From assembly GCF_003025555.1 (NCBI RefSeq), contig NZ_PYMH01000002.1, positions 558,001-622,000 on the forward strand: a DNA stretch of 64,000 bases, given 5' to 3'. The notes under the pieces are model-generated. The model did no database searches and had not been told where the DNA came from. It was given only the letters and a program-made list of their open reading frames with translations. Positions within the stretch are counted from its first letter, which is position 1; every line of letters starts with the position of its first letter. Both the position numbers and the translations under genes were made by a program. Source of the stretch: Photobacterium lutimaris. Its GTDB lineage: Bacteria > Pseudomonadota > Gammaproteobacteria > Enterobacterales > Vibrionaceae. Positions 8,348-17,669 of the stretch are shown here, piece by piece.

Positions 8348-10426
8348 ATGCTGAACCGCGGCAAAATTGTACTGCCGTTATTGGTCGGCCTATGTAGCGC
8401 AAAAGGACAAGCCAACGATCTCGAACAGTTAATGTCCATGAGCCTCGAAGAGCTCGCAATGGTCGACATCCACGTCACGTCTGCCGCCAAAAAACCACAA
8501 TCACTGAGGGATATTCCGGCCGCGGTATATGTTATTTCCAATGAACAGATCCGCCGTAGCGGGGTTCGCTCAATAGCCGAAGCGCTTGCACTCGCCCCAG
8601 GTATTCAGGTTACCCGAATTTCCGAGTTCAACTGGCAGGTGTCGCTACGTGGGCTCAATGAAGTCTTGTTCAACAAATTGCTTGTCATGATCGACGGCCG
8701 CACCGTCTACAGCCCTCTGATGTCTGGTACCTTTTGGCACACCATCGACACCCTACTTGAAGACATTGAACGGATTGAAGTTATTCGCGGGGCTGCTGGC
8801 ACCATGTGGGGAGGCAATGCCGCCAATGGCGTGGTCAATATCATCACGAAAGATACCCAAGAAACACTTGGTCACTATGGGGAAATGGCAGGTGGTGACT
8901 ATGGATACCGAGAGCTTAACTACCGTTATGGTACCCGGTTCAATGACAACGTCACCGCTCGGGCATTTGTAAAAGGGGTCAACGGTAATTACTACATTGA
9001 CAATGATGACACCTGGCGCAACCTGCGTGGCGGGATAAGGGCTGATATCAGTCAAGATAATCGAAAAATCACTCTCCAAGTAGGCGGCTACCAAACCAAA
9101 TCTGAGCACCTTTGGCTTTATGCAGACTTATCCTCTGCTTATTCTGACGGCCTGTACCATCATACAGATCTTAACGTCTATTCAGAAGGAGCCTATTTCA
9201 GTGCTAACTGGCAAGAACAATACAACAACAGCTTCTATGAATTTAACCTCTGGGCCGATACCCATTCCTCTGATGAGCCTTCAGCAGCAGGCAAGTTCCA
9301 TACATTAGATCTGGAAGTTCTCGCCCACCAACAGCTCAACCCCGATCACCAAATCACTTTTGGTGGGGGAAGCCGCGTTATTCACCGCCGAACAGCACCC
9401 TACCCTGATAACCACTACAAACATATTGAGCTTTGGGGACGCTACAGCCACGATCCAGTCGGTACTGACACCATTTTTAATACCTATTTTCAGCTTGAGT
9501 CCAAACTGAGTGAGACTCTGACCTCAACATTTGGCCTAAAGGTAGAGCACTTCAGTCTCAATAACAGCACTGAGCTTCAACCTCAGGCTCGCTTACTATA
9601 CCAACCCAATAACAACCAACAACTGTGGCTTGGTGCCGCGCGAGCCGTGGTCACTCCGTCTTTTGTCTCCACTAAAACAGATGGGTATCGTTTATCTTCT
9701 GTATGCCTAACCACAGACTGCCAGGACAACCGCCCGGCCATTATCTACACCGCCGCCAATGACAATCTCGATACCGAGTCCGTGGTGACCCTTGATATGG
9801 GCCATCGCTATTTTGTCTCCGATAAATTAACGGTAGATAGCACTATTTTTTACAGCCAATACGATAACGTATTGATGGAAAATGACAGTCAATGGGTTTG
9901 TATTTATGGTCAATGCATGGATGGCACACAGCTACCCAGCGAGATGTTTGCATTAGTGCAGACCTACAGTGATAACTTGAAGCTGGAGAACTATGGATTT
10001 GAAACGGCCATCAACTGGTCTCCCCTGCCATCGTTCACTATCAATACCAGCTACAGCTATATTCAGACCTCTGCATCTTGTTCTGGCCATGCTAACTGTC
10101 AACCTGACGCAACGACGGGCAGCAAGCTGTTAAACGAGCACCAACCAGCGCACTTGCTCTCCTTGCAAACCCTGTGGCAAATCACGCCAGCATGGCAGCT
10201 AGACCTGTGGTTCAAACACAAGAGTGCGGTGTCGACAAACCACTCCTTACCGGAAGCGCCATCCATCAGCACACTTGATGCCAGAATCGCCTGGCATGAA
10301 AAGCCACATTGGCCCCGTATAGAATTGATTGCAGATGCCCTTGGAAAAAACCCTTATGAGGATATGCCAGGCAAAGCTCGCATCGATCAAAACGTATTCC
10401 TCAAAGCAAGTTGGGGGGTCGAATAA
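8348..10426 (+). CDS. TonB-dependent outer-membrane receptor
   Basis: About 692 residues. The start at 8348 (MLNRGKIV...) opens on a signal peptide ending near GQA; an in-frame start 11 codons earlier is less likely. The mature end reads DLEQLMSMSLEELAMVDIHVTSAAKKPQSLRDIPAAVYVIS, the plug entry typical of a receptor subclass often found next to YfiR and GGDEF genes. The plug continues with LRGLNEV, LVMIDGRTVYSP and RIEVIRGAAGTMWGGNAANGVVNIIT, all classic. The rest is a 22-strand-type barrel. The stop overlaps the next start by one base (TAATG), so it is co-translated with the YfiR-like gene. The ligand is unknown; nothing in the sequence says siderophore or B12. Confidence 0.92.
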   Translation: MLNRGKIVLPLLVGLCSAKGQANDLEQLMSMSLEELAMVDIHVTSAAKKPQSLRDIPAAVYVISNEQIRRSGVRSIAEALALAPGIQVTRISEFNWQVSLRGLNEVLFNKLLVMIDGRTVYSPLMSGTFWHTIDTLLEDIERIEVIRGAAGTMWGGNAANGVVNIITKDTQETLGHYGEMAGGDYGYRELNYRYGTRFNDNVTARAFVKGVNGNYYIDNDDTWRNLRGGIRADISQDNRKITLQVGGYQTKSEHLWLYADLSSAYSDGLYHHTDLNVYSEGAYFSANWQEQYNNSFYEFNLWADTHSSDEPSAAGKFHTLDLEVLAHQQLNPDHQITFGGGSRVIHRRTAPYPDNHYKHIELWGRYSHDPVGTDTIFNTYFQLESKLSETLTSTFGLKVEHFSLNNSTELQPQARLLYQPNNNQQLWLGAARAVVTPSFVSTKTDGYRLSSVCLTTDCQDNRPAIIYTAANDNLDTESVVTLDMGHRYFVSDKLTVDSTIFYSQYDNVLMENDSQWVCIYGQCMDGTQLPSEMFALVQTYSDNLKLENYGFETAINWSPLPSFTINTSYSYIQTSASCSGHANCQPDATTGSKLLNEHQPAHLLSLQTLWQITPAWQLDLWFKHKSAVSTNHSLPEAPSISTLDARIAWHEKPHWPRIELIADALGKNPYEDMPGKARIDQNVFLKASWGVE

Positions 10427-10986
10427 TGCTCCGTCGATTGTACCCAGCTTTACTTTACACGATAGCTTGCTTAGCTCTGCCACTGAGCTGGGCGGCGCAA
10501 GCAAAAAACCAACACAGCCAGAGATTTTCTGAACACGATATCAAAGCGGTTTATGTCTACCGTCTGGCAAGCTTCATTCGCTGGCCAGAAGGGAAAAATA
10601 GCAACATTAAATACTGTACTCTCGGTGAAGATAGGACTACCCGCAGCTTACACGCCTTGTTTGAAAAGCCGAGCTCAAGAGGGAAACTCGAAGCTATCGC
10701 TTCGCTGACTGATGCAGCGCTGCATTGCGACCTCCTGTTCATCACCCACGATGCCATTCAGCCGATCACGCCCCTGCCGCAGTATAAGGGTCTACTCACG
10801 ATTAGTGATTCACCCAATATGCTCTCCGAGGGGGGGATGATCGAATTACGGACACTGAATTATCAGATAAAGCCAATTCTTCACAAGGGCAACATACACA
10901 ATGGCCTGCTTACGGTAAGTTCACAGCTTTTACGTATTGCACTTATCGCAGACGCCAAAGAGGATAAAGGGGGTAAGTATGAATAA
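10426..10986 (+). CDS. YfiR family periplasmic protein (DUF4154)
   Basis: 186 residues with an N-terminal signal peptide (cleavage near WAAQA). The family pattern is present in order: HDIKAVYVYRLASFIRWPE, then YCTLGED, a Cys-containing CDLLFI strand, GLLTISD, GGMIEL, and a final GLLTVSSQLLRIALI. In Pseudomonas the founding member YfiR is a periplasmic repressor of the membrane diguanylate cyclase YfiN. The gene is wedged between a receptor (one-base overlap) and a membrane cyclase (eight-base overlap), strongly suggesting it relays a periplasmic signal between them. The start ATG at 10426 was chosen for this overlap and for the clean signal peptide. Confidence 0.88.
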   Translation: MLRRLYPALLYTIACLALPLSWAAQAKNQHSQRFSEHDIKAVYVYRLASFIRWPEGKNSNIKYCTLGEDRTTRSLHALFEKPSSRGKLEAIASLTDAALHCDLLFITHDAIQPITPLPQYKGLLTISDSPNMLSEGGMIELRTLNYQIKPILHKGNIHNGLLTVSSQLLRIALIADAKEDKGGKYE

Positions 10987-13006
10987 TTGGCTCAAAAACC
11001 TCACTCTCAACCAGCGCTTGTCTTTCCCTATTATGAGTTTTAACTTGCTGGTCTTGATCGGATTTCAGTTCATCAGCTACCAAAGCTACCTAGCAATCGA
11101 GCGTGACAATCTCATATCGAGGACACAAGTGCTTGCCAGAGGGGTCGGTAGCAACCTGTCGGCACCCATTTTGTTTCATGATTCTTTTACCGCCAAAGAA
11201 ATTCTGTCTGCCCTGAAGGCCGATAGTCTTATCGTAAAAGCCCGGCTCGAGTTACCGGATCATTCTCGGTTTGCAACGTTCGAAAACAAACTACTGACTT
11301 ACGTCGATCCAAGTGACATGCAGCAGCAAAAAATCCGTCAGAATGGATACCATTTTGGTAAAGACAACCTCTACCTCATTGTGCCAGTCACCATTGACGG
11401 TGAAGAAATTGCCCATATCCATCTCGCGATTTCACTGGACAAAATCAAGGCGATCCAGACAACCCACCTCAAGATCAGCCTGTTTCTGTTTCTCATATTA
11501 ATTATTACCAGTATGTATTTTATCAATCGGATCCAGCACTGGGTGGTTACGCCTATCACCAAGCTCAATAAAGGCATTCGGCGGCTGATCAAAGGGGATG
11601 AACACCGACCGATCCACCACAGCCATCTGACCAATGACGAACTAACTGAGTTAACCCTTGGGTTTAACAACATGGTAAAAACCATCAACCAGCGTAACAA
11701 AGAACTTCGTAATGCCATGCAAAAACTCGCGATGGAAAAAGCGTTTGCCGACGAGGTAATCGAAACAGTGCAACACGCGCTGATCGTTGTCGATAGCAAA
11801 GGGGTGATCACGCTAGCAAATGAAGCCTGTCAGAACATGTTCGAACTCTCATCCTTTCAGCTATTCAATAAACCGCTGATCGATATTCTGCAACCCACTG
11901 AACGAGGCGCTTTCCAGTTACTATTAGATAACAACCTCAATAAACACCAAGGGATTGAGCATTTGGTCATTGAAAGCCTTGCTTACTCTCAAGAAATGCG
12001 AGTATTTCAACTGGTGAGCCGACCACTTCGAAATAAACAGCAAGCGCTGTTTGCCATTGAAGACGTGACTGAGTGCCAGCGTGCTGATAGACAACAAAAA
12101 CTCGTCACCAAAGTCTTCGACAACAGTCAGGATGCTATTTTACTGTTTGATCGTAACGCTAGGATCACCATGGTTAATACGACGTTTGTCCGTCTATCGG
12201 GGTTCAGCGAGGACGCTATTTTAGGCCGACATTATCAATGTATTATCGACAAGGATAAATTCGCGCCTGTTATCCCCTTGATAAAAGAAGCACTGGCTAC
12301 CCAGACGCAATGGCATGGCGAAATCAATCTCCTGACCAATGATGGCCAGGAACTTCCCCTGTATATCCGAATCAGCCAAATCAACGAACCCCATAGCCAT
12401 GATCAGCAAACCGTCGTTATTGGTTCCGATCTACGCTCCATGAAAAAAATGAAGCTACTCGAGTACCAAGCCAACCATGACATACTGACGAACTTGCCAA
12501 ATCGCGGAAAGTTATACCAAACCCTTTACGACAAGCTTCGTGAACAGCAACGGTCTGGGTTCTCCTTCTGCGTACTGTTTCTTGATTTGGATGGGTTTAA
12601 AAGTGTCAACGACAACTTTGGCCATAATATTGGCGATCAAGTGTTGATCACTATTGCCAATCGCCTCACCGAAGCGGTTAATGAGCAAGATGTTGTCGCA
12701 CGCATCGCCGGTGATGAGTTCGTGGTTGTTTTATCCGAAGGCCAAGAACCATCGACAATACAACGCACCTGCCAGCAAATTATGCGGTCCATTTCGGCCC
12801 CAATAAAGGTCGATAATTATCACCTGAACATCGGAGCCAGCATTGGCAGCTACCTCGTTCAAAGTAATGAGTATCAGAATATCAACGATATTCTAAGGCG
12901 GGCAGACAAAGCGATGTATAAAGCAAAACTGAAAGGAAAAGGTCAGCTCATTCACTACCTGCCTTCCCAGCATCTTGAGCAAGAAACGGGGGCAGGTGGC
13001 AAATGA
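10979..13006 (+). CDS. Membrane diguanylate cyclase with periplasmic sensor, HAMP, two PAS and GGDEF domains
   Basis: 675 residues, start at 10979 behind an AAAGGGGG ribosome-binding site, overlapping the YfiR-like gene by 8 bases. Order: transmembrane helix about 15-37; a periplasmic region of about 125 residues resembling the CHASE8 domain of YfiN; second helix 165-184; HAMP 185-240; PAS 255-365; PAS 375-487; GGDEF 495-660. The active-site motif is AGDEF (577-581), an accepted variant of GGDEF, and the substrate-binding DLDGFKSVND segment is intact, so it should make cyclic di-GMP. The usual product-inhibition RxxD just upstream reads NEQD (568-571), so feedback inhibition is probably lost. 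There is no EAL domain. With YfiR it forms a YfiRN-like unit. Confidence 0.9.
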   Translation: MNNWLKNLTLNQRLSFPIMSFNLLVLIGFQFISYQSYLAIERDNLISRTQVLARGVGSNLSAPILFHDSFTAKEILSALKADSLIVKARLELPDHSRFATFENKLLTYVDPSDMQQQKIRQNGYHFGKDNLYLIVPVTIDGEEIAHIHLAISLDKIKAIQTTHLKISLFLFLILIITSMYFINRIQHWVVTPITKLNKGIRRLIKGDEHRPIHHSHLTNDELTELTLGFNNMVKTINQRNKELRNAMQKLAMEKAFADEVIETVQHALIVVDSKGVITLANEACQNMFELSSFQLFNKPLIDILQPTERGAFQLLLDNNLNKHQGIEHLVIESLAYSQEMRVFQLVSRPLRNKQQALFAIEDVTECQRADRQQKLVTKVFDNSQDAILLFDRNARITMVNTTFVRLSGFSEDAILGRHYQCIIDKDKFAPVIPLIKEALATQTQWHGEINLLTNDGQELPLYIRISQINEPHSHDQQTVVIGSDLRSMKKMKLLEYQANHDILTNLPNRGKLYQTLYDKLREQQRSGFSFCVLFLDLDGFKSVNDNFGHNIGDQVLITIANRLTEAVNEQDVVARIAGDEFVVVLSEGQEPSTIQRTCQQIMRSISAPIKVDNYHLNIGASIGSYLVQSNEYQNINDILRRADKAMYKAKLKGKGQLIHYLPSQHLEQETGAGGK

Positions 13007-13056
13007 GTATATCCCCAAGCTACTTCAAACTGCAGGGTTAGAAGCGGTGTGGGCGT

Positions 13057-13527
13057 CTAGCGGTTAGCCAAACGGAAGGTCCCTTTAGAGCTAAACCAAA
13101 CAACTTGTGTTTTTTTACGGCCTAGCAGCATCGGGCCATCATCAAAGAACAAGAAGTTTTTCCAGTTGCGCTTGAACACGCCCCATTTGGTTTCGATCAC
13201 ATTGTACTTTTCGTAGCAGAAGTACACGGTCGTGTTATCTTCCCAATCCAGAAACGTCAACATATCTTCCGGTAACTCAGGTTCATCACTATCCCAGGCC
13301 GCTTGCCAGTCAATATCTTCCGACCAAATCTTGTCATTATTCGCCCAATCACCTTTTTCGAAATGATCGGCATCAGGACTTTGACGGCTAATATGCTCTC
13401 CCCAAATCTGGGAAGATCGCGCTTGAGTGTATGGCTTGATTAGCGCCAGGTCTGATTCGGCAACAGGCATGGATGCGTGGGTAAAAATCCACTTTCGGGA
13501 ATAGTTATCTAACTCTACGTAGTTCAT
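13057..13527 (-). CDS. DUF2947 family protein of unknown function
   Basis: 156 residues starting MNYVELDNYSRKWIFTHASMPV; the ATG at 13527 has an AGG-containing ribosome-binding site 9 bases upstream, better than the in-frame TTG at 13542. The protein is acidic and rich in Trp (IWGEHIS, WANNDKIW, DWQAAWDSDE), soluble, and lacks a signal peptide. I recognise it as the DUF2947 family of Vibrio-like bacteria, for which no function is known to me. It converges on the diguanylate cyclase gene. Confidence 0.75.
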   Translation of the reverse strand: MNYVELDNYSRKWIFTHASMPVAESDLALIKPYTQARSSQIWGEHISRQSPDADHFEKGDWANNDKIWSEDIDWQAAWDSDEPELPEDMLTFLDWEDNTTVYFCYEKYNVIETKWGVFKRNWKNFLFFDDGPMLLGRKKTQVVWFSSKGTFRLANR

Positions 13528-13659
13528 GGGACGACCTAACAATTTAAGACGGGAGAAATGTACCTGAGTCGCCCCCTTTGTGCCAGCAAATATCAGAATT
13601 AAAGACTAATTACTGCACTCTATATCGAGCGGTGAGATGCCGCTCGATGATGTATCTGA

Positions 13660-13878
13660 CTATTTTTTCTGATCCCACAAATTACTCACCCAGCCACCAA
13701 CGGCATCGTCATAATGGCAATTGGTATAGTGCTTATCGGCTAGCGTGGGCTCTTGCTTGTTGGATTCAATCAATTGAGAAATGTGGCAGGCCATTGGGTC
13801 ACCGCCGGTCGTCAAACGTCGACGAGTCGCAACTTCTTTAATAATCTGTAAGCGGTAAGCCGAGTTCATTTTCTTCAT
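13660..13878 (-). CDS. Small conserved-type hypothetical protein, 72 residues
   Basis: The frame begins MKKMNSAYRLQIIKEVATRRRLTTGGDP behind a good AGAGGTG ribosome-binding site. It has a basic N-terminal helix followed by a Cys/His-containing segment (MACHISQLI, HYTNCHYDDAVGGW). It reads like a genuine small cytosolic protein, but I do not recognise a family or function. It lies upstream of the DUF2947 gene on the same strand, 132 bases away. Confidence 0.6.
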   Translation of the reverse strand: MKKMNSAYRLQIIKEVATRRRLTTGGDPMACHISQLIESNKQEPTLADKHYTNCHYDDAVGGWVSNLWDQKK

Positions 13879-14346
13879 TTTTACACACCTCTATTGATTG
13901 AGCCCAAATAAAAATAGGAGGCGTTAAGAAAATCGTCAAATATCGAACTTATAAAGCTCATAAACAGCCGCTATGTACGTGTTTTTATACCCTTATATTT
14001 CAAGGTGTTATTATAAAGGTCAAAATTACATTTCTTTGACCTTTCACACCACCAACTTAAATGCCTGAATTATAAGAAAATAATATATCATTAAAAATTA
14101 ATGGTACCGACAAAAAAGATTCACTTTTAGGGGGTTAACCAATATCGATAATCTCATCTAGATTGTTGGACATCCCAATACACTCACCCTCTGAGGTGTA
14201 GCAATGTGCCAACGCTGTGGCTGATAGCATTGGCAACTGAGCAGCTTGATAAAGCTCTGAATCCTGCAACTTGAACTCACTTGGGTATGGCTGTTACCTC
14301 AGTGAAGACTTACAATAAAATACTAATACCTACAAGAAATAAGTAT
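13879..14346. other. Intergenic region before the acyl-CoA ligase gene
   Basis: An AT-rich stretch of 468 bases with no gene-like frame. It must contain the promoters for the minus-strand small gene and the plus-strand acyl-CoA ligase. No strong operator was recognised; the best FadR-like sequence, at 14151-14167, is poor. Confidence 0.4.
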
Positions 14347-15891
14347 ATGTACAACTTAGCCACCAACCTTGAACGCAATGCCGAGTTCCGCGGAAACGAC
14401 ACGGCTTTGATATTCAACGACGAAAAGATCAACTTCAGGGCACTGGATCAAATGGTCAATGCCATTGCCAACCACCTGTGTAACATCGGCATCAAGCCCG
14501 ACGACAAAGTCGCTATCTCTTGTCCTAATATGCCAGCCTTTATCATCGGCTATTACGCAATCCAAAAAGTAGGCGCTGTTACTGTCCCTCTGAATATTAT
14601 GCTCAAGGGGCCGGAGGTGGCTTATCACCTCAATGACTCCGACGCAGTTGCCATTATTAGTTTTCAGGGCAACAGCGCCTTACCGAGTGGGGAATACTGC
14701 TTCGAAGGATTTAGCCAAACGCCAAGTTGCCAGCACTTTATTTCTATTGAATCAGGCAGTGATGAACCACTACCTGAAGGTGCCCATAGCTTTAACCAAT
14801 GGCTTCAGTCAGGCAGTCACCAATTTGAAGCTATATATCGCCGGGCTGAAGATACCTGCGTGATCCTATATACCTCGGGGACCACTGGGCGAGCGAAAGG
14901 AGCAGAACTGAGCCAGAGCAACATGTTGTGTAATGCTCAAGCCTGCCAAGCACTGACTAATCAAAAAGGCTCGGATGTCAGTATTGCGATATTGCCGCTA
15001 TTCCATACCTTCGGCCAATCACTGATCATGAACACGTCAATCCTTACTGGCAGTGCACTCGTTCTAATCCCGCGCTTTGTACCGAAGCACGTTCTCCAGC
15101 AAATGCATACCCATAAAGTCACCCATATGGCGGGGGTACCGACCATGTTTATGGGCTTACTTGCCTTTGCCGAAAAACATGGCAGCGATAATCTCGACGA
15201 AATCGCCGCCAACCTCAAAGTGGCTATCTCGGGAGGCGCCTCTATGCCCGTCGAGATCCTTAAGCAATTCGAAGAAAAGCTCAAAGTACCGGTCATCGAA
15301 GGCTACGGTTTATCCGAATCATCCCCTGTTGCGGCTTTCAATCATTTGGAATATAAGCGTAAGCCGGGCAGTATTGGGCAACCCTTGCCAGGCGTGGCAA
15401 TGAAAGTGGTGGATGATAAAGGACAGGAGCAACCTCGCGGTAAAGAAGGCGAGTTGCTTATCCGTGGTCATAATGTCATGAAAGGGTATTACAAAAAGCC
15501 AGAAGAAACGGCTAAGACCATTGTCAACGGCTGGTTGCATACTGGCGATATTGTCCGTATGGATGATGAAGGCTATGTATACGTGGTCGACCGACTTAAA
15601 GAAGTGATTATCCGGGGCGGATTTAATATCTACCCGCGCGATATTGAAGAAACCTTTATGACCCATCCTGATGTTCAGATGATTGCGGTTATTGGTGTTC
15701 CTCATAAAACCTATGGTGAAGAAGCAAAAGCATTTGTGATTTTAAAGGATAACGCGTCAACAACCAGCAAAGAGTTGGTTGCATGGGGTAAGGAACGCTT
15801 GGCCGATTACAAATACCCGCGCCTGATCGAGGTTGTCGAAACGCTACCGTTGACGGCGACAGGTAAAATCCTCAAACGCCTACTCAAATAA
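14347..15891 (+). CDS. Long-chain fatty-acid-CoA ligase-type AMP-binding enzyme
   Basis: 514 residues of the ANL (acyl-CoA synthetase) superfamily, which activate carboxylic acids as acyl-AMP and then thioesterify to CoA. The start at 14347 (MYNLATNLERNAEFRGNDTALIF) fits the family; an in-frame TTG 22 codons earlier adds an unlikely extension. Motifs: the P-loop YTSGTTGRAKGAELSQ, EGYGLSESSP, the GWLHTGDIV core with its adenine-binding Asp, the hinge VDRLKEVIIRGGFNIYPRDIE, and the catalytic Lys in LTATGKILKRLL. Length is normal for medium/long-chain ligases. It would feed acids imported by FadL into beta-oxidation, but substrate chain length cannot be read from the sequence. Confidence 0.88.
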   Translation: MYNLATNLERNAEFRGNDTALIFNDEKINFRALDQMVNAIANHLCNIGIKPDDKVAISCPNMPAFIIGYYAIQKVGAVTVPLNIMLKGPEVAYHLNDSDAVAIISFQGNSALPSGEYCFEGFSQTPSCQHFISIESGSDEPLPEGAHSFNQWLQSGSHQFEAIYRRAEDTCVILYTSGTTGRAKGAELSQSNMLCNAQACQALTNQKGSDVSIAILPLFHTFGQSLIMNTSILTGSALVLIPRFVPKHVLQQMHTHKVTHMAGVPTMFMGLLAFAEKHGSDNLDEIAANLKVAISGGASMPVEILKQFEEKLKVPVIEGYGLSESSPVAAFNHLEYKRKPGSIGQPLPGVAMKVVDDKGQEQPRGKEGELLIRGHNVMKGYYKKPEETAKTIVNGWLHTGDIVRMDDEGYVYVVDRLKEVIIRGGFNIYPRDIEETFMTHPDVQMIAVIGVPHKTYGEEAKAFVILKDNASTTSKELVAWGKERLADYKYPRLIEVVETLPLTATGKILKRLLK

Positions 15892-15937
15892 GCCATACGA
15901 TAGCCCACGTCCCCTCAAGGTGTTTGAATATGCACCA

Positions 15938-15962
15938 TTGGCCTGTTGATGAGACAGGCCAA
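15938..15962 (+). terminator. Hairpin after the acyl-CoA ligase gene, probable terminator
   Basis: TTGGCCTGT pairs perfectly with ACAGGCCAA around a 7-base loop, 46 bases after the stop codon. The tail is only TTTGG, so termination may be partial. Confidence 0.55.
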
Positions 15963-16033
15963 TTTGGCATATTGCCACCAGCCCTGCTAATTTAATTACA
16001 TTGTCCAACGTCTTATATCATTAAGGTGACAGT

Positions 16034-16801
16034 GTGCAGGTTAACCTTTTTTTGCCCCTAGCGGCTTACCTCAGCATTTTCGCCTCATCCCAGACTCAAG
16101 CGGAGCCAGCCCCGTCTTTTCATCAGTGTACAAAAACGCTGACATACCAGCTTTTTTTCAACAACCTGAAGATTGGCCAGATGACACGGATCCTGCGCTG
16201 GCAAGGTAAACAAGCCCAAATTAATGCCTACAGCAATATCGAAGTATTGGCGACAAAAACCCGGTTTAACCAACAAAGTAACGTCTTCTGGTCTGATGAA
16301 CAGCAAAGCTTTCTCTCTAAAGGCTTCCAGCGCGAGGTCAAAGGCTTACTAGGTGGTAAAACGGAGGTCTCATTCAATGGTAACGGAACATCATCCAAAG
16401 TCACTGTCGATGGGGAAGTATCCTCTTTTGACAGTGATGCGCTCCCGCTTCTTGATGCCGATGCCATTGGCAGCCAAATGAGGCTGGGACTCATCGAAGG
16501 AAAAACGCAGTTTGAATACAACTTGCAAGATACAGACGATGTAAACCGTTACTATTTTCAAGTCGCTGGCAAAGAGCAGATTAACTCCAACTTCGGTAGT
16601 ATCAATACCATCAAAGTTAAACAAGTCAGAAAAAGTGACCGACAATTTGTCATGTGGTTCTCACCAGATGTGGACTACCAACTGGTCCGTGCCACCTATA
16701 AGCGGAAAATATTGGATCTCAAAGCCGTTTTGCTTAGCAATAAAAAGGTTTGTCCCCCAATAAGTCAATTCTCATTAAACACCGCACCGAGTCATCCCTA
16801 A
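16034..16801 (+). CDS. DUF3108 family exported protein
   Basis: 255 residues starting with GTG at 16034, five bases after AAGGTG. The N-terminus is a signal peptide ending TQA before EPAPS. The mature part shows the DUF3108 layout: LTYQLFFNNLKIGQMTRIL near the start, alternating beta strands, then FQVAGKEQINSNFGSINTIKVKQV and WFSPDVDYQLVRATYKRK. This family folds as a periplasmic beta-rich protein related to lipoprotein carriers; its role is unknown. A Cys pair (residues about 33 and 240) could form a disulfide. It stands alone between the ligase and the convergent zinc-ribbon gene. Confidence 0.75.
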   Translation: MQVNLFLPLAAYLSIFASSQTQAEPAPSFHQCTKTLTYQLFFNNLKIGQMTRILRWQGKQAQINAYSNIEVLATKTRFNQQSNVFWSDEQQSFLSKGFQREVKGLLGGKTEVSFNGNGTSSKVTVDGEVSSFDSDALPLLDADAIGSQMRLGLIEGKTQFEYNLQDTDDVNRYYFQVAGKEQINSNFGSINTIKVKQVRKSDRQFVMWFSPDVDYQLVRATYKRKILDLKAVLLSNKKVCPPISQFSLNTAPSHP

Positions 16802-16833
16802 CCCCATTCTAATATTTTGCCTTGGCAGCCGTG

Positions 16834-17085
16834 CTACTTCATCGTGACTTTGCCACCAATCATTTTCAAGGCTGGCGCACCGCGTATCAGGGTGTCTCTG
16901 GCAAAGACTTGTTCACAACTGGGACAGACGCCTTCCTGCTGAGTGAAGTCTTTGACGATTCGCTCCTTGAAACACTTCACCAAGGCCCCCTTGCCTCCTT
17001 TGCGGTATTTATACAGCTGAGTTTTACAGCCTGCACAATAGATATCGACAGTTTTGGTTGGGCCTTTCTTATTCGGTTTTGCCAT
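16834..17085 (-). CDS. Small zinc-ribbon protein, unknown function
   Basis: 83 residues. Two CxxC knuckles (IYCAGCKTQ and GVCPSCEQV) about 36 residues apart form a zinc ribbon; the chain is strongly basic (MAKPNKKGPTKTV, KYRKGGKGALVKCFKERIV). It could bind nucleic acid or a protein partner, but I know no function. The start overlaps the end of the upstream gamma-glutamylcyclotransferase-like gene by 17 bases, so it is almost surely co-transcribed and translationally coupled with it. Confidence 0.75.
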   Translation of the reverse strand: MAKPNKKGPTKTVDIYCAGCKTQLYKYRKGGKGALVKCFKERIVKDFTQQEGVCPSCEQVFARDTLIRGAPALKMIGGKVTMK

Positions 17086-17647
17086 GGCGATGCTTTGCTC
17101 TTACCTGTGCTAATAATTGATCGATTCGCGCGATATGCTCATCACGGACACCCGCATGATTACCGTATTTAGGTTCATGACGATCATTTTCCAAAGGATG
17201 ATGCCAGCCCAGGGTTGTATCGACAAACGTTTTGGCAAAAACGCTAGATATTGCGAGGCAACCAGCGAGTACCGTATCGACATACGTTTGCATGATCGGC
17301 TGGATATGACACGGAGGCTCATGATCCGCCTTGGTATACACCCACACAGGCAAACGGTCTTCTATCGGCTGGTGACTCTCTAGCTGAGTCGGATCTAGCT
17401 CTATACGGCGGTAACCTTTTTCGCGGTGGTCAAACTGCTGCAGCGCCTTTTCATCCACCCTGACCAGAACCCCATTACAAACCCCTTCACCGAGCGCAGC
17501 CACAAGCGGTGAAATATGGTAAGTACTATCGATTTTTCCCCAATAGCGCTGCAAACCATGAACAGTAACCGGTTGTGCTTCTTTTGCCTGCCCGGTTAAC
17601 AACCGAGAAGCATTGTTGATCAAACTTCCGTAACCAAAGATATACAT
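17069..17647 (-). CDS. Gamma-glutamylcyclotransferase-like family protein
   Basis: 192 residues with the GGCT-like fold: N-terminal MYIFGYGSLI (substrate-binding YGSL loop), a central GVLVRVDEKALQQFDHREKGYRR whose Glu is the expected acid/base, and a WVY strand. Enzymes of this fold cyclise gamma-glutamyl compounds and release 5-oxoproline, but the family is broad and some members act on other gamma-glutamyl amides. The C-terminal part (CHIQPIMQTYVDTVLAGC) is longer than in ChaC-type enzymes. It starts 22 bases after the pxpC stop on the same strand, which suggests it supplies the 5-oxoproline that PxpABC hydrolyses. That pathway link is inference from position. Confidence 0.8.
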   Translation of the reverse strand: MYIFGYGSLINNASRLLTGQAKEAQPVTVHGLQRYWGKIDSTYHISPLVAALGEGVCNGVLVRVDEKALQQFDHREKGYRRIELDPTQLESHQPIEDRLPVWVYTKADHEPPCHIQPIMQTYVDTVLAGCLAISSVFAKTFVDTTLGWHHPLENDRHEPKYGNHAGVRDEHIARIDQLLAQVRAKHRHGKTE

Positions 17648-17669
17648 AAACCTGCCAATGCCTCTCTCA

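Noticed and set aside
14151..14167. FadR-like sequence ATCTCATCTAGATTGTT before the acyl-CoA ligase
   Set aside because: It lacks the CTGGTC core, and only about 10 of 17 positions agree with the better sites; chance is likely in AT-rich DNA.
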